A DNA stretch of 64,000 nucleotides from Epithemia pelagica (lineage: Eukaryota > Bacillariophyta > Bacillariophyceae > Surirellales > Surirellaceae). A program made the position numbers and the translations under genes. Below, in pieces: positions 41,893-52,517 of this stretch. Within the stretch, counting starts at the first letter, position 1, and each line of letters starts with the position of its first letter. The notes beneath the pieces were generated by a model. That model was not told the DNA's origin, ran no database searches, and saw nothing but the letters and a program-made list of their open reading frames with translations. The stretch covers positions 124,001-188,000 of the forward strand of contig OX337239.1 of NCBI GenBank assembly GCA_946965045.2, in the 5' to 3' direction.

Positions 41893-42374
41893 GGGATTAG
41901 CGCGGGTTCAGGCTCAGGACGGTCGACTGGAACCAGAGGGGTCTCCTCGTCGTCCTCGAGATCGTCTGCGAGTGCGAGAGGAGGGAAGTCCAAGTCAGCG
42001 TCGAACTCGCAAGGCAGAACAGCAACAGTGTCGACGTCGACCGCCTCCTCGCGATCGCGAATCTCCATCTCTTCATCTTCCTGTCGACCATTCTTGCAGT
42101 TCTTCGCAGCAAGCTTTGCTTCGGCAATGGCCAGCTGTTGTTGAAGCTGAGCTTTGTCGTGTCGAAGCTGTCGAAGCTCCGCGTGTTCGCTACTTGTAGT
42201 ACGACTTTTCTTGCTGAAAATGACCCGAAACAGGTGTTGGACGATAAGTTTCGCCTCATCGAGGACATCAGCGACACCGTAACACAGTATGAGAGTCACA
42301 AAAGGAGCAACTAACAGAGCCCATTCGGAGCTGATCATCTTTTCGTAACAGTAATCACAATCACACATCATCAT
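41592..42374 (-). CDS. Membrane-anchored coiled-coil acidic protein, copy A
   Basis: 260 residues from the ATG complementary to 42372-42374. The N-terminus 'MMMCDCDYCYEKMISSEW' is followed by one membrane segment 'ALLVAPFVTLILCYGVADVL'. Residues about 45-95 form a charged coiled coil ('ELRQLRHDKAQLQQQLAIAE'). The rest is acidic and Pro/Ser-rich with a run of nine Asp (a GTC microsatellite on the plus strand). There is no signal for a known family. The nearly identical copy B at 60106-61053 differs in length. Both copies keep the frame open through many small differences, which suggests it is a real protein. The cell location (a membrane with a cytosolic tail) is inferred. Confidence 0.7.
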
Positions 42375-42849
42375 GGTCAATCGTATTTTTGGTCAATCGT
42401 ATTTTGTTTTTGTGCGTTTTGGATTGTTGCGTGTTGTTGTTGTTGGCGTTTCGTGTTGTTTGGCGATCGGACCCTCGAGGTGCGAGGCAGCGGGGTCGGT
42501 TTAGACGAGCACAACAATCAACCGTTCGAGGGCAGCAACACCCACCGTCGGGGCAATGTCGCACGTACCTCGAGGGGTCGAGGGCAGCAACACAGCGCAA
42601 CTACTCAACAATCAACCGTCGGGCGGTCCAATCACCACCAAGACGACGACGACGACAAGAACAAAGAGCAAGTCGATGACGACGACACAACAACAAGATT
42701 CTAAATCATAATGAATAGCACACCATCGTGCATGGGTTGGTTCTTCTTCTATGCGACTACTACGACGGTTTGGTTGATACAACAATACAATACAATACTA
42801 CACCCCAATCTGTTTCGTTTTGATGTTTGCTGGTTTCTACCTAGTTTGG

Positions 42850-43584
42850 TTAATGGGCCACCAAGGGAGCCGTTGCAGCTGTGGTGGGCACTTCGGACCG
42901 CATCTCCTCGACACATTCTTGAAAGTCTCCCATATCAAACAACATAGCGCCCTTGAAATGACTGGCATCGCCAAATTGGACATGATCCTTGTCAATCATT
43001 TGATTGGTTCGGGCGACGCGGCCAAAATTGTTCAATGGATTTGTAGAGGGCGGCCAGTGTGGCATTGCCGCGCTTGAGGGTTTCTTGGAGCATGGAAAGG
43101 GCTTCTTCGGGTTTGCGCAACAACATTCGGGCCATGTTGTTGACCGAACACAAATCCACAGGGTCAAAATTGAGAGGCAAAAACTTGTGCGACACGGACG
43201 CGGCCAAGTGAAAGAATTGCAGGGCTGTATTGGGTCGACACCAATCTGATAATGAATCAGGCCCATATTAAGGAGGGTCGCCTTGGAACATTCGACGGGT
43301 CCGGCACAACAGGCGGCTTCTTCTTGCGTGCCCGTCATGTCCGGCATGCAACAAAAAGTAGGATTGCAAAGTCCGCAATCGGGCCAATTCGCCTTCAACC
43401 GTTTGGTCCTGGGCTTCAGGATCGGGGACGGGCAAAATCCAATCGTTGGTGGCAATGCCTTGCGGCGTAATCGTTCGCAAGGCCTCGCGTAATTCGGAAT
43501 CGTCCACAAATCCACCACGGAACGACCGGCCGTAGACACGGGCGTACGAGCCTTTTTGCGAGCCGGATACGAATAGCAAGACAT
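42850..43584 (-). pseudogene. TPR-like protein, copy A, frame-broken
   Basis: The ATG complementary to 43582-43584 opens 'MSCYSYPARKKARTPVSTAG'. The frame changes at the A3 run 43508-43510 (copy B has A4 there and stays open), then reads 'VDDSELREALRTITPQGIAT' and 'GELARLRTLQSYF'. Further segments in other frames are 'CSKATLLNMGLIHYQIG', 'LCSVNNMARMLLRKPEEALS' and 'SHFKGAMLFDMGDFQECVEE', which look like TPR helices (A..N.G..Y...G; A..N.A.....G....AL). Changes fall at T5 and other short runs shared by both copies. It may be a dead TPR gene, or a live gene damaged by assembly indels. Confidence 0.5.
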
Positions 43585-43766
43585 GGTAGTAGTGTGTTGT
43601 GTTTGTTGCGTTTGGTTAACAAAGGTCGTTGTTGCAAGTTGCAATTCGCAAGACTTGTGAGCTCAACTACACAACGTCTCTACTTCTACGAGTAGGGTTG
43701 TGTTCGTCTCCCTCCACACCTGATCTGTGGGACAAGCACACGGCCCCAACTACAACGCAACTCTCT

Positions 43767-44012
43767 CTAAGTCGTCGTCGTCATCGTCGTGTTGGAGGAG
43801 GATGGTGGTGTATGGTCACCGGGCAATTGTCCACAGTCGGATATCACGACATTGACAACAGGTTTGTCCGAATAGCCCGTTTTGGTCGTTTCAATCACCT
43901 GAACAATTTCCATGCCTTCGACGACATGCCCCAAAACGACATGATGTTTGTCATCCAAATGCGGCGTGGCGGTGGTGGTGACAAAATTCGTGCCTGGACC
44001 GGAATTGGCCAT
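43767..44012 (-). pseudogene. Cyclophilin C-terminal fragment, copy A
   Basis: The encoded '[20 protein letters not shown]' and '[20 protein letters not shown]' match the second half of cyclophilin-type peptidyl-prolyl isomerases (usual form MANxGPxTNGSQFFxTT..T..LDGKHVVFGxVVEGM). Three residues of the GSQF motif are missing, and the N-terminal half with the catalytic Arg is absent. The tail ends with Thr repeats. Confidence 0.75.
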
Positions 44013-44131
44013 CGGCTATGAGTAGACCAAATAATGCTTTCAATCTTAGTACAAGAGTGAAAGAAGACGTTCCCAGTGGTGGTTGTGGTAGTTGCAAGGG
44101 TTCCTGGGGGCGTGGTTTGGTGCAGCCACAG

Positions 44132-45830
44132 AAGGATGATGATCTTCGTCTTGTTGCAGTGGGACGAAGAGAGAGCTCCGCAAGAGGCAATGGTAGAATC
44201 AACCTCCACCAGGTACTCCGTGGGAATGACGGAGTCTGCGCAAGAGAGAGAACATGAGAATACGAGACCAGTGGCATTGGTAAATTGTTACAAACAGGAA
44301 CTTACCTTGTTGCTTCAGGTAGGCGAGAAGAGAAGCTAGCTTGTCGCCTTTAGCTTAGCACTGGTTGCCACATATAACGATCTTATATTTCCATGTACTC
44401 TTTAGAGTGTGATTGTTTGTCGTTATCTTACGACGGACTGTCTGCAAATGGTCGGCTTGGAATACAAAACATGTCATTCAACGCTGCATTATCCAACTGG
44501 TAGTACTTGTGGCAGTGGCGCACTCACTGCATTCGATACGGTTGTGGAGGCTCGAGGTGAATCGTTGTCAGGCGACGACGAAACCAAATGTTCATCGTCA
44601 CTGGTTTGATGAGGATTGGTGTCTGAAGAGAGGCCCTGGAAGTTTCGCATTTCATTTCCTCTCTGGAAAGAAATCGGTATTCTTGTTGGTCGAGAATTTA
44701 TAGTACAGTGGCACAAGACTCCTTCCATTGTGTGTTTTTTTTTCTGGCCATGACTTGTCTTGGCGAGTACAGTGTCGGGCTCATCCAGCAGGCGAAATCT
44801 CTTTCATGATTCTGTGCGTTTTCCTGGGATAGCGAGGTCTCTATCGTTCTCTTCTCTGGCGAGGTCCATGGTCCATGGTTGCGTCGGCGATGGTCATGAC
44901 CATGGAAAGGAGGGAAATCTGAGGATGATGAGGATCGAGAAAACCATCTTTGAAGCCCATTCAGGAGGATCTCGATCCACCTGTGATCATCGGGAGCATT
45001 CTTGAGTTCATACCGACGATAGGTCGACAAATGCTTCAAGACGCAGACATGTGCGTAGCTATTGTGTTCTGCAACCCCACTCGTTCCGCAAGCGGTGCGC
45101 CATTCGGAAGCACATGAAACCAACGGATGTTTTATGTTTTCGTACTCGTACACGACAAAGACCAAATAGTAATGGAGTGACAGATGTACTTAGACGTAAG
45201 ACGTACGCCGAGCTTCCGAATTGTTACCTATCAAATAGCAAGTAAACGGATTCTCAACGCAGAGCTTCCGAATTGTTCTCTATCAAATAAACGTCAACGG
45301 ATCCTGAACGCTAATTATCAATCAATACAATTGGCCAACGGATCTCGAACGCCAGGCGACACTTCTCGGGGGAAAAGGGGGCATACATACAGACACAACA
45401 GTTCGTTCAAGAGGATACAGGATACGCTCTTTCCCGTCGCCATCCCCTTGGACGCATGCGTGAAAGGCGATTCCCTCTTTGTGTGGTCTCCCTTTCAGAG
45501 AGACAAACAATCAGTAATCATCCACATAGCAACTCGTTGAGCGTTAAACCGTCGTCGGTTCGTAGTTCTATTACTCCTATAGCATCTAATATATTATATA
45601 GAGACTTGTTCCATTCGTCTCACAAACTAGACAGCACAACCACAAACACTCATCATGCTTCGGTTCGTCGTTCTACGAAAAGCATAGCATACTATAATGC
45701 AAAGTGACTTGTTCCTTTTGTCTCGCATCAAGTCAGTATAGACAGACAAACCACCGACACAGAGAGGACTGAAGAAATTTGTGTAGGAGTAAGAAAAACC
45801 TATTCGACTGGCTACTAATTATTTTGGCAT
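44132..45830. other. Spacer with small repeats, no supported gene
   Basis: A minus-strand frame at 45165-44698 has no ATG and no recognised domain. 45096-45169 resembles 62718-62805 (shared 'acatgaaaccaacggat' and 'aaagaccaaata'), a piece missing from copy A at 44025. A two-copy tandem of about 58 bases ('gagcttccgaattgtt') lies at 45207-45320. Confidence 0.5.
45207..45320. repeat. Two-copy tandem repeat
   Basis: 'gagcttccgaattgttacct' and 'gagcttccgaattgttctct' are each followed by ATCAAATA and an ACGGAT(T/C)CT(C/G)AACGC word, spaced about 57 bases apart. A third, weaker copy follows at about 45340. Confidence 0.6.
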
Positions 45831-46439
45831 GCCGGTGTAATTGGCAGGGTAAGGCCATGGATTCTGTTGTTGTTGTTGTTGTTGTTACTGCGAGAACGTG
45901 GTGTCATTGCAGCAGAGAGAAAGGCAGTCCTCTCTCATGCTTGCATTGTGCCATCTTTATGGTCTGTTGATGAAGATGGCAACCCCATTGAGGATGGTGG
46001 AGCCGTTCCCAACACAAGGACGGCCGCCTCGGATCCACCCCTTCCCGTCAAGCTGTGTTTGGCCAGTTCGCTCCATACCGTGGCTGGGACCCGAAATTGC
46101 CGTGGCGGATATCTTGCCCGTGTTTACGGATTATTTTTGTTGGCATCGTCGATCATGAAAAACTACAGTCATGCATTTAAAGCAGTTGCCTCCATGACAG
46201 CGAGGTGAATATTCGTCTTATCAGCGGCAGTGTGTTCGATCATCGTGGCGCTGCCATTTTCATCGTCGGGAGTGGATGCATGGACGTTCCCCGTTGTCTG
46301 TCGAACAATTGCTCACCGAACGAACGCTCCTTACCCAAGGTTCGACGTCGACCAGAACCCAAATCCCAGTCTCCTAGAACGTCGGTTCGACCGTTTTCAT
46401 CATGACTCTACATCAGCCCTCGCTAGCACCACTACTGAA

Positions 46440-46714
46440 TCGGCCACAATTGTGGGGGTTCCACAGTTTCCTCCTCAACCACGAACACTTACGACAACGA
46501 GAGCGACCAATCCAAGGAAGTACGACCTCATTTGATATTTCCGGGTGGTGGTTTGTTCTTTTACTGGCAAGCTGGTGTCATTACCTATTTACGAGAACAA
46601 GGCTACTTGTTGAATGGGCCCCACGGTGCCACCGTAGCCGGGGCATCGGCCGGCGCCTTGACTGCAACCTTGACGGCTACCAATGTGGATTTTTATGAGG
46701 CCATTAATCATTGA
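46440..46714 (+). pseudogene. Patatin-like phospholipase N-terminal fragment
   Basis: The encoded 'LIFPGGGLFFYWQAGVITYL' (oxyanion GGG loop), 'REQGYLLNG' and 'VAGASAGALTATLTATN' (nucleophile GASAG) are the start of a patatin-like lipase, which deacylates phospho- or glycolipids with a Ser-Asp dyad. The frame breaks just before LIFPGGG ('PRKYDL' is in another frame) and stops at 46712-46714. The catalytic Asp (DGG/DGA) and the rest of the ~200-residue core are missing. It is a dead fragment. Confidence 0.8.
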
Positions 46715-46949
46715 ACCGCAAAGCGAAGTTTTCATCACATGTTGGTGGACTTCGACTGTGACGGGGTCTTTATCCCAAGCATCAATGGTAATGAGATTGT
46801 GGAAAGGAAAATTGAACTGTATGGGCATGTGTCACTCTTCTTCGGAGGCGAAGAAGAAAAGGACTACTGCTCGGAGGCACAGAGGGACTGCCGCTGGGCG
46901 ACTAACTCGGAATTCACTGGGTGAATCTTATGAAGACCCGGACGTATGG

Positions 46950-48136
46950 ATACTCTAGTCCACAGTAGATACCAATGATGGATTGGAAGTCGGAGAGCTA
47001 CTTGGACTCGAGCTCGGACTTGAACTTGGCGACTCACTGTGGAAGATTCGGAGGGAGCCTCACTGTCAGACACCGAGGGCGGACTAGATGGCGAATTGCT
47101 GGGAGAACTTGACAGTGATGCGCTGAGACTCGAACTGGGACTTGCGCTAGGTGATTATGAAGGAGCTGAGCTTGGAGCAATGCTACTCCAAGGAGATTCT
47201 GAAGGCGAAACTTTATGGACTTTCGCTTGGACTGCTGCTAGGACTGTTGCTTGGTTCAGAACTTGAAGTAATCAATGAAGTTGAAGAGGGCTCAGAACTC
47301 GGACTGGAACGGGGGGAAGAACTAGGGCTGGAGCTGGGTTCCAAACTTGGTGATGCACTGGGACTTTCTTGCACTTGGGACGAACTTGGTGATGCACTGG
47401 GACTTCCTTGCACTTGGGATGAACTCGGTTATGAACTGTGGGAGATGCCCTTGGTGACATACTCGGAGATAACTCGCAAGCGCACTGGGAGATGAACTCG
47501 GATTGGCACATTGCAAGTCCATGCTGTAGGTGAGCGAAAAACCTGGTGTCAAATGTACTTCGAAAAGTAAGGATATGATATCCCTCAGGGGCGTTCTCTT
47601 CCTTGGTAAGACTTTTGCATGTAAACCAATTGAGTATGTCTTCGGATCGGGAAGATTCGTAATATCCCAAATTTCATGGTTTTTACGGATAGAGTACCTG
47701 AAACCAATCGCTTCGTGTTCGTCAACATGCTTTATCATCCGACGATAACGCGCGGTCACAAGCTCCATATGAGCTGGAATATGCTGACTCTTGGCCACCA
47801 TAGTAGGATTTTTCTTTAAACGGCAACATGATAATTCTTCCACATGCCATGGTATGTGTTGACCCATTTATCTACGTCAGCGTCAGGTTGGAGATGAAGA
47901 TGAATGAGCCGTAATGGAAGACTGAGAGGGATAAGCCACCCTTTGTTTCCATTCGGTGCAGACGACACCATGGATTCGTTGTCGTCGTTCGTCCCTTGTA
48001 TTCGTTGTTGAAGCTCTGAAGCATCTTGACAGTGCTTGTTCCGATCCAGCTTACAGATGTGATCGAGCAGGAGCCGACCCGGAAGGTGTAAGTTCTTGTT
48101 CTTGATGCTTTCAAGATGCGATTTGTAGCAGGTCAA
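46950..48136 (-). pseudogene. Decayed secreted-type protein with PS-rich repeats
   Basis: Minus-strand pieces run in order: 'LLLDHICKLDRNKHCQDASE' (about 48060), 'YRRMIKHVDEHEAIGFRYSI' (about 47740), 'SLTYSMDLQCANPSSSPS' (about 47520), then a long Pro/Ser stretch such as 'SPSASPSSSQVQESPSASPS' down to about 46980. Each requires a frame change. The 'PSSSPS' repeats are typical of diatom secreted or wall-associated proteins. Near 47340-47430 the repeat unit is about 45 bases ('cttgcacttggga.gaact'). There is no clean start. No enzyme family is recognised. Confidence 0.45.
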
Positions 48137-48329
48137 GAATGTGAACGGCGAAACATGGCCTATTGAACTGGCCTGGCCAGAACAACGACAAGCGCAACGA
48201 CCTTGCCATGAGACATCGTGTTCTTGCCACTCTCATACACGAGGTGGAGGTGGATCGTGGATATCATATCGATGCGCACCATTGCGCGCACGCCGCACGG
48301 ACTGCATCCAATAAGACAGTAAGTGGATT

Positions 48330-48620
48330 TCCTTGTCGAGGCTCTCGCGTACATTTAGCTTTTTCCGGTCACGTTCCTCTATGTGGGGATCAAGGAATGA
48401 GGCTGTACTACGTCAAGAGAAGCAAGAACGCAACGAGCAAATTCACGGATCTCATCCGCAGATTCCTTCGACAAATTTCGCTCCAGAAACCAGCACAACA
48501 GATGCTAACGTTGAGGGCAAGACTACTCCAAATGATGAACCACAGGAGGACATTGATAACGTTCGCAGTGACGAAGAGTCTCTTGCGACGTGGTCGGTGG
48601 CCACACTCACGAAGAAATGA
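48330..48620 (+). other. Copied 5' gene segment ('MSRLSRTFSFF' word), copy 1
   Basis: 48330-48500 matches 56613-56790: both include 'ctctcgcgtacatttagctt', 'tttccggtcacgttcctcta' and 'gcaagaacgcaacgagcaaa'. One frame reads 'LSRTFSFFRSRSSMWGSRNE' then an acidic stretch ending 'DEESLATWSVATLTKK' and a stop. At the other locus the same segment precedes an IQ-motif membrane protein, so this may be its detached N-terminal exon. Confidence 0.5.
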
Positions 48621-48753
48621 TCAGGACTGGAGACCGGTCCACAACTGGACGAGAATGAAACGACGGACAAACAACAGAGCGGAACAACATCTTCTGAAGT
48701 CTCACATAGACACAAAGAAAAGAAAGATTTGTTGTCAGCCTTTGGATTGACGA

Positions 48754-50572
48754 GTGGCACTACCAAGTATTCTCATTTGGATGCCGTTCAAAAGTCACTC
48801 TAGCTACGTGGACGATGACGAAACACTGGACAGTAGTCGGTTTTCGGATTTCACGTCCGAGACAGATCGTTCCATATCTAGTGGCTACGCCAAGGATGTT
48901 GGACCGCTTTGCACCCATGCCGCGGATTGCGTCAATGGAGAGTGTTGAACATCTTCTTCTGTTAGTACATATGCCGATCTTCCTCATCGGGATCCGTTTT
49001 TGCTCTTGTATCACAAATGGAAACAATCGTCTCCGTCATCTTCTCAAGAACGGCAAGTACGCAATCCACGACGACGAGACGTGTTTTATGAGGATTATGC
49101 GAACGATTCGTATGACGAAACGGATTCGTCCTGGTCCGAATTCAATGACACTGATGTCTCAACATCAATCTCATCATCATCTTCTTCTTCTTTGTCGTCG
49201 CAATTGGGACAAGTGCAGTGGATGCGCTACAAGTTTGATCATGGTTTCTTTGTCGGCCGGTTGCCCGTACTTCTAACGTCATCATTATCCTCATCCTCCA
49301 ATCATGCACGCTTTTCCCAAGCGGCCATTTTCAGCATTCGGTTGCCTTCCCGCGATGCACCCGATCAAGGCATTGATTTGGCCAAGGCTCAATTTGGTGG
49401 CTTCATCCTACGTGTCTGCTCCGATGGTGGCACCTACCAAGCCGTACGATACCAGGGGAATCGAATATGTCTGCAACTTTACCACCGTCACGAAACAATC
49501 ACAAAAACAAACAACAACACCAACCACAGGAAACAATCAAACTGTCTTGCTTTCTCGAAATAAATTCACCACGGTCTGATTACCCTTTGAATGGTTCCAA
49601 CCCGTCCATTGTCGGAGGCCGACTCACACGGCAAATGAAGAAACGACGACAGAAGAGCCCATCACCCTGGACGATGTACCGGATTTTGTGGGTCAGGATG
49701 TTCGACATAATGGATTCCGGTTTCAAACGGCTAACAATCTACCACTGGGCCTTGTTCCACCACAGCGAGCAGTAGCAACACGGGAGATACATCTGCGACC
49801 GACACATCACGATTGTTGCAACGATTGAGTTCCAATTCGTATTGCGGGTACAGCAACAATGATTACAACAAAGTGTTTGGCAATGATCAACAAGTGCCGG
49901 AGCAATCCTTTTATTTGGCCTTTACCTATATTAAATTGTACCGATTGCAACCGGAACCGGAATTTGTACGTGTCAGCGACGCGTTTATTCCACCCAAGGT
50001 GTCTCTGGACATGATTCGAAAAAAGGCTTGTCGTGCCAACGAATCTTGATCGAAACGATCGTTCTAACTCCCAGAAGGAGGAGGGTCAGACAGAGCATAT
50101 GTCCTCAAGTACAACCTCCTCCAGAAGCCTGGACATTGTATCAGGAAAATTGGGTACCGGAACGAGAGCCATTGCATGGGAAGATGGCAAGGGAGAGACT
50201 ATCACTCACGAGGAGCAGGAGGACAACGACCAGGATCATGTCCCTTCGGCAAATGTTGGTGGCACTGTAAATGGGGAAACAAGCTTGTCACAGGAACGTG
50301 ACTTGTATTACAGATTTATGGAAGAAGACATTTTGAAAAAGAGTGAATTGGCCTATGCCGTGGTACGGATTCCTAGTTACTACGGAGAGGAGGATCAAGT
50401 CAAGGCGGCTCGAGCATCCTTGCAGGGCATTGAACTGTCGGCCAGTCCCTTGGTGCCTCAAAGGCCGCATGACAAGGTAGCTGTCACGCACGATCAAGTG
50501 GTACAAGTCTGTGTCAGTGCCCTATTGGATGCCAATGCCATGAACAAGTCGTTTTATATTCGACCCAAATAA
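48754..50572 (+). pseudogene. CIA30-domain plus SDR-like protein, broken
   Basis: Plus-strand pieces are, in order, an acidic segment ('YEDYANDSYDETDSSWSEF', about 49085), CIA30-like strands ('FGGFILRVCSDGGTYQAVRY', about 49395), and 'NKFTTV' followed by TGA at 49577-49579 and then 'LPFEWFQPV' in the same frame. Next come 'FTYIKLYRLQPEPEFVRVSD' (about 49925) and an SDR-like C-terminal part ('SELAYAVVRIPSYYGEED', 'VVQVCVSALLDANAMNKSFY') ending at 50572. CIA30 (NDUFAF1-type) proteins assist complex I assembly; fusion with an NAD(P)-binding SDR is known in plastid-bearing lineages. The nonsense codon and further frame changes near 49620, 49810 and 50040 make this copy non-functional unless assembly is wrong. 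The nucleotide-binding GxxGxxG half is not seen. Confidence 0.6.
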
Positions 50573-50984
50573 CATGCGACGGCATCATCGGGCAGAGGAC
50601 CTGGAGAATCCCTGTCAGGGGATACGGATCAGGAGCTGACAGACCAATTCAAGTCTCTCCCACCCGATTCCGTCACTTCTTCGTTGTGAACGTGTGATGG
50701 ATGGGATCGGGAGAGTGACAAACATGTATTGCCCGGGACGATCTTTGTGAGAGAGTGGCAATCACACGTACTCCAACAAACGACCTTTTTGTTTCTCTGC
50801 AGCAACCATGCTGGCGATAGTGATAGAGATATTATGTGTGATTGGACGAGGAGTTAATCCAGTTCTTTTTACTACCTAGTAAGGCGCTTTTCAACCACGA
50901 AACAAACATGCTAAATGGCTTCTTCTGTTGTATCGCAACGATTTTGGAAAACGTAAGCCGCGATGACCGTAAAGCTCCTCGCAC
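50573..50984. other. Spacer between convergent loci
   Basis: No gene is seen; it separates the broken CIA30-SDR locus from the 3' end of the ankyrin gene. Confidence 0.5.
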
Positions 50985-52517
50985 TCATGAGTCGCTTGTT
51001 TCCAATGAAACCCGAGCACGCTTTGACGATCTCGCCTCAGTTGTATCATCTGATACTTCGGTGCTCATCAAATCATCGTTAGCGGTGGAAGTTGACAAAG
51101 TCCTACCTTTCTCTTCCAATGTTTCTTCCAGTTCCTGGTGCGAAAAATGGATGAGGTCGGCGAGAGACGACCGGCTCAGATTGGGACTGGCCATGAACGT
51201 GTCAACCAGAAATCGTTGCTTCCGCTTTTGCGAGTCACGCTGTGCTTCACAAAGTTCTGTCCGTTTGTGCAAGGACTCTGCAAGTGCTTTCATCGCCTTC
51301 ATAGGGAGTAGTGGAGGATTGTCGTCGGCAGGGTGGCCGGCAAGCATGCCGATCAACACTCTATCTAATTTGCGCCCTTCTTCAATCACTTCTCGTTGCG
51401 CTTTTTGACGAACTTCCCTGTGCGCAAATTCGTCGCGACTTTTCTTTCGGTATGCTTCATACTCATCCCGAACTCTTTTGTTTTCGTCACGAGCGCCTTG
51501 CAAAGCTCTTTCTTTTTCTCGTTGACTCGCCTCTATCACATCCTCCAACTCCTTGTTCTTCTTGCGGAGAACATCCAACTCCTTGTTCTTCTTGCGGAGA
51601 ACATCCAACTCAGTTGTGTTGCTGTTTACTTTTCTCTGCAACTCCGTATTTTGTCTTTGCAGAAATCCTAACTGACTCTTCAATTTCTTATTCTTGTTGT
51701 CTTCTTCCGTAACCGTTTTCCGTCGGTCTATGGTTGCATCTTGTTCATTACGAGAGGACAACTCATCAGTCAGCTGCTTCACTTGTGATTTGAGTTCATC
51801 TATCTGAGCTTGCTTGCTTACGACTATCTGAGCTTGCTTGCTTGCGACAAACTCTTGAATGACATCAGCAAACCCTTTTCGGAGGACTTTGGCGGGACTA
51901 GTCTGCATTCTCATTCGAGCCACGGCATAGTCCAGAAAGGGCTGGAATGGAGGACTGGATTGATCACGAGGGCCCATAAGACTTGAGGGGCACAGTTCCA
52001 CCATTTTGCAAAACATGCCTTCGCTTGTGTAAGCATGAGTGAGTGGAAATACTCCATGCTTGTTCTTTTGCATGAAGCCATCTGGGTACAAGGTATGCAG
52101 GTCAGCCAAAAGTTGTTCACTCCCTGCTGCGCGGGCCACTAGATGAATTGGTAAATTTCCCACAGCATCCGTGGTCTTGGCTCCCTGCGGATATGCGCTT
52201 AAAACCAGTTGAGCACATTCTCGTTCGCGCGGGGACGAGGTACAAACAAGGTGAATAGGCAGTTGCGACTGTTTGGTTTTCACCGAAAAACAGGCTGAGT
52301 TCACGTCTTGAAAAAGCTGAAACGCTCGTTTATCCGTGCAGCAACGAAAGCAAAGGTGATGAATGGGCAAATATCCATGGCGATCCTGCCGCATCAGCGC
52401 TGCTGGGTCGGACTTGACCAACTTGGAAATTTCCCGGAAACCCGCATCTGAGGACAAGTAGTCGTTTGTATTATTCACAATTGTTTGATGAAGAACAAAG
52501 TGCTCCGGCACTGGCAT
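50985..52517 (-). CDS. Ankyrin-repeat protein with long coiled coil
   Basis: 510 residues from the ATG complementary to 52515-52517, uninterrupted. Four ankyrin-like repeats lie in residues about 35-190 ('DRHGYLPIHHLCFR', 'KQSQLPIHLVCTSS', 'DAVGNLPIHLVARAA', 'NKHGVFPLTHAYTS'). From about residue 230 to 400 a charged coiled coil follows ('LKSQVKQLTDELSSRNEQ', 'RDENKRVRDEYEAYRKKSRD'), including an exact 10-residue tandem (ELDVLRKKNK twice) made by a 30-base DNA repeat. The C-terminus 'ARSSKRARVSLETSDS' looks like a nuclear localisation signal. There is no membrane segment. This ANK plus coiled-coil form is common in diatoms; it probably acts as a protein-binding adaptor, with an unknown partner. 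Confidence 0.87.
   Translation of the reverse strand: MPVPEHFVLHQTIVNNTNDYLSSDAGFREISKLVKSDPAALMRQDRHGYLPIHHLCFRCCTDKRAFQLFQDVNSACFSVKTKQSQLPIHLVCTSSPRERECAQLVLSAYPQGAKTTDAVGNLPIHLVARAAGSEQLLADLHTLYPDGFMQKNKHGVFPLTHAYTSEGMFCKMVELCPSSLMGPRDQSSPPFQPFLDYAVARMRMQTSPAKVLRKGFADVIQEFVASKQAQIVVSKQAQIDELKSQVKQLTDELSSRNEQDATIDRRKTVTEEDNKNKKLKSQLGFLQRQNTELQRKVNSNTTELDVLRKKNKELDVLRKKNKELEDVIEASQREKERALQGARDENKRVRDEYEAYRKKSRDEFAHREVRQKAQREVIEEGRKLDRVLIGMLAGHPADDNPPLLPMKAMKALAESLHKRTELCEAQRDSQKRKQRFLVDTFMASPNLSRSSLADLIHFSHQELEETLEEKGRTLSTSTANDDLMSTEVSDDTTEARSSKRARVSLETSDS
51542..51607. repeat. 30-base tandem repeat within the coiled-coil coding region
   Basis: The 30-base word containing 'ctccttgttcttcttgcgga' is repeated exactly once in tandem, adding ten residues (LRKKNKELDV phase) in frame, so the coiled-coil heptad register shifts by three residues. 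Confidence 0.85.

Larger units (their letters stand above)
41325..44131 (+). repeat. Segmental duplication, copy A (about 2.8 kb)
   Basis: It aligns in direct orientation with about 59870-62900. The central parts (41610-43640) are nearly identical with scattered single-base changes and small indels. Copy A lacks a T-rich minisatellite (60150-60245), a 21-base tandem word (near 60845) and about 80 bases near 44025 that copy B has. It contains three gene units, annotated separately. Confidence 0.9.

Noticed and set aside
48754-48950. 'SYVDDDE' as a reverse-transcriptase YVDD motif
   Set aside because: The surrounding residues are acidic, Ser-rich and lack any other RT motif.
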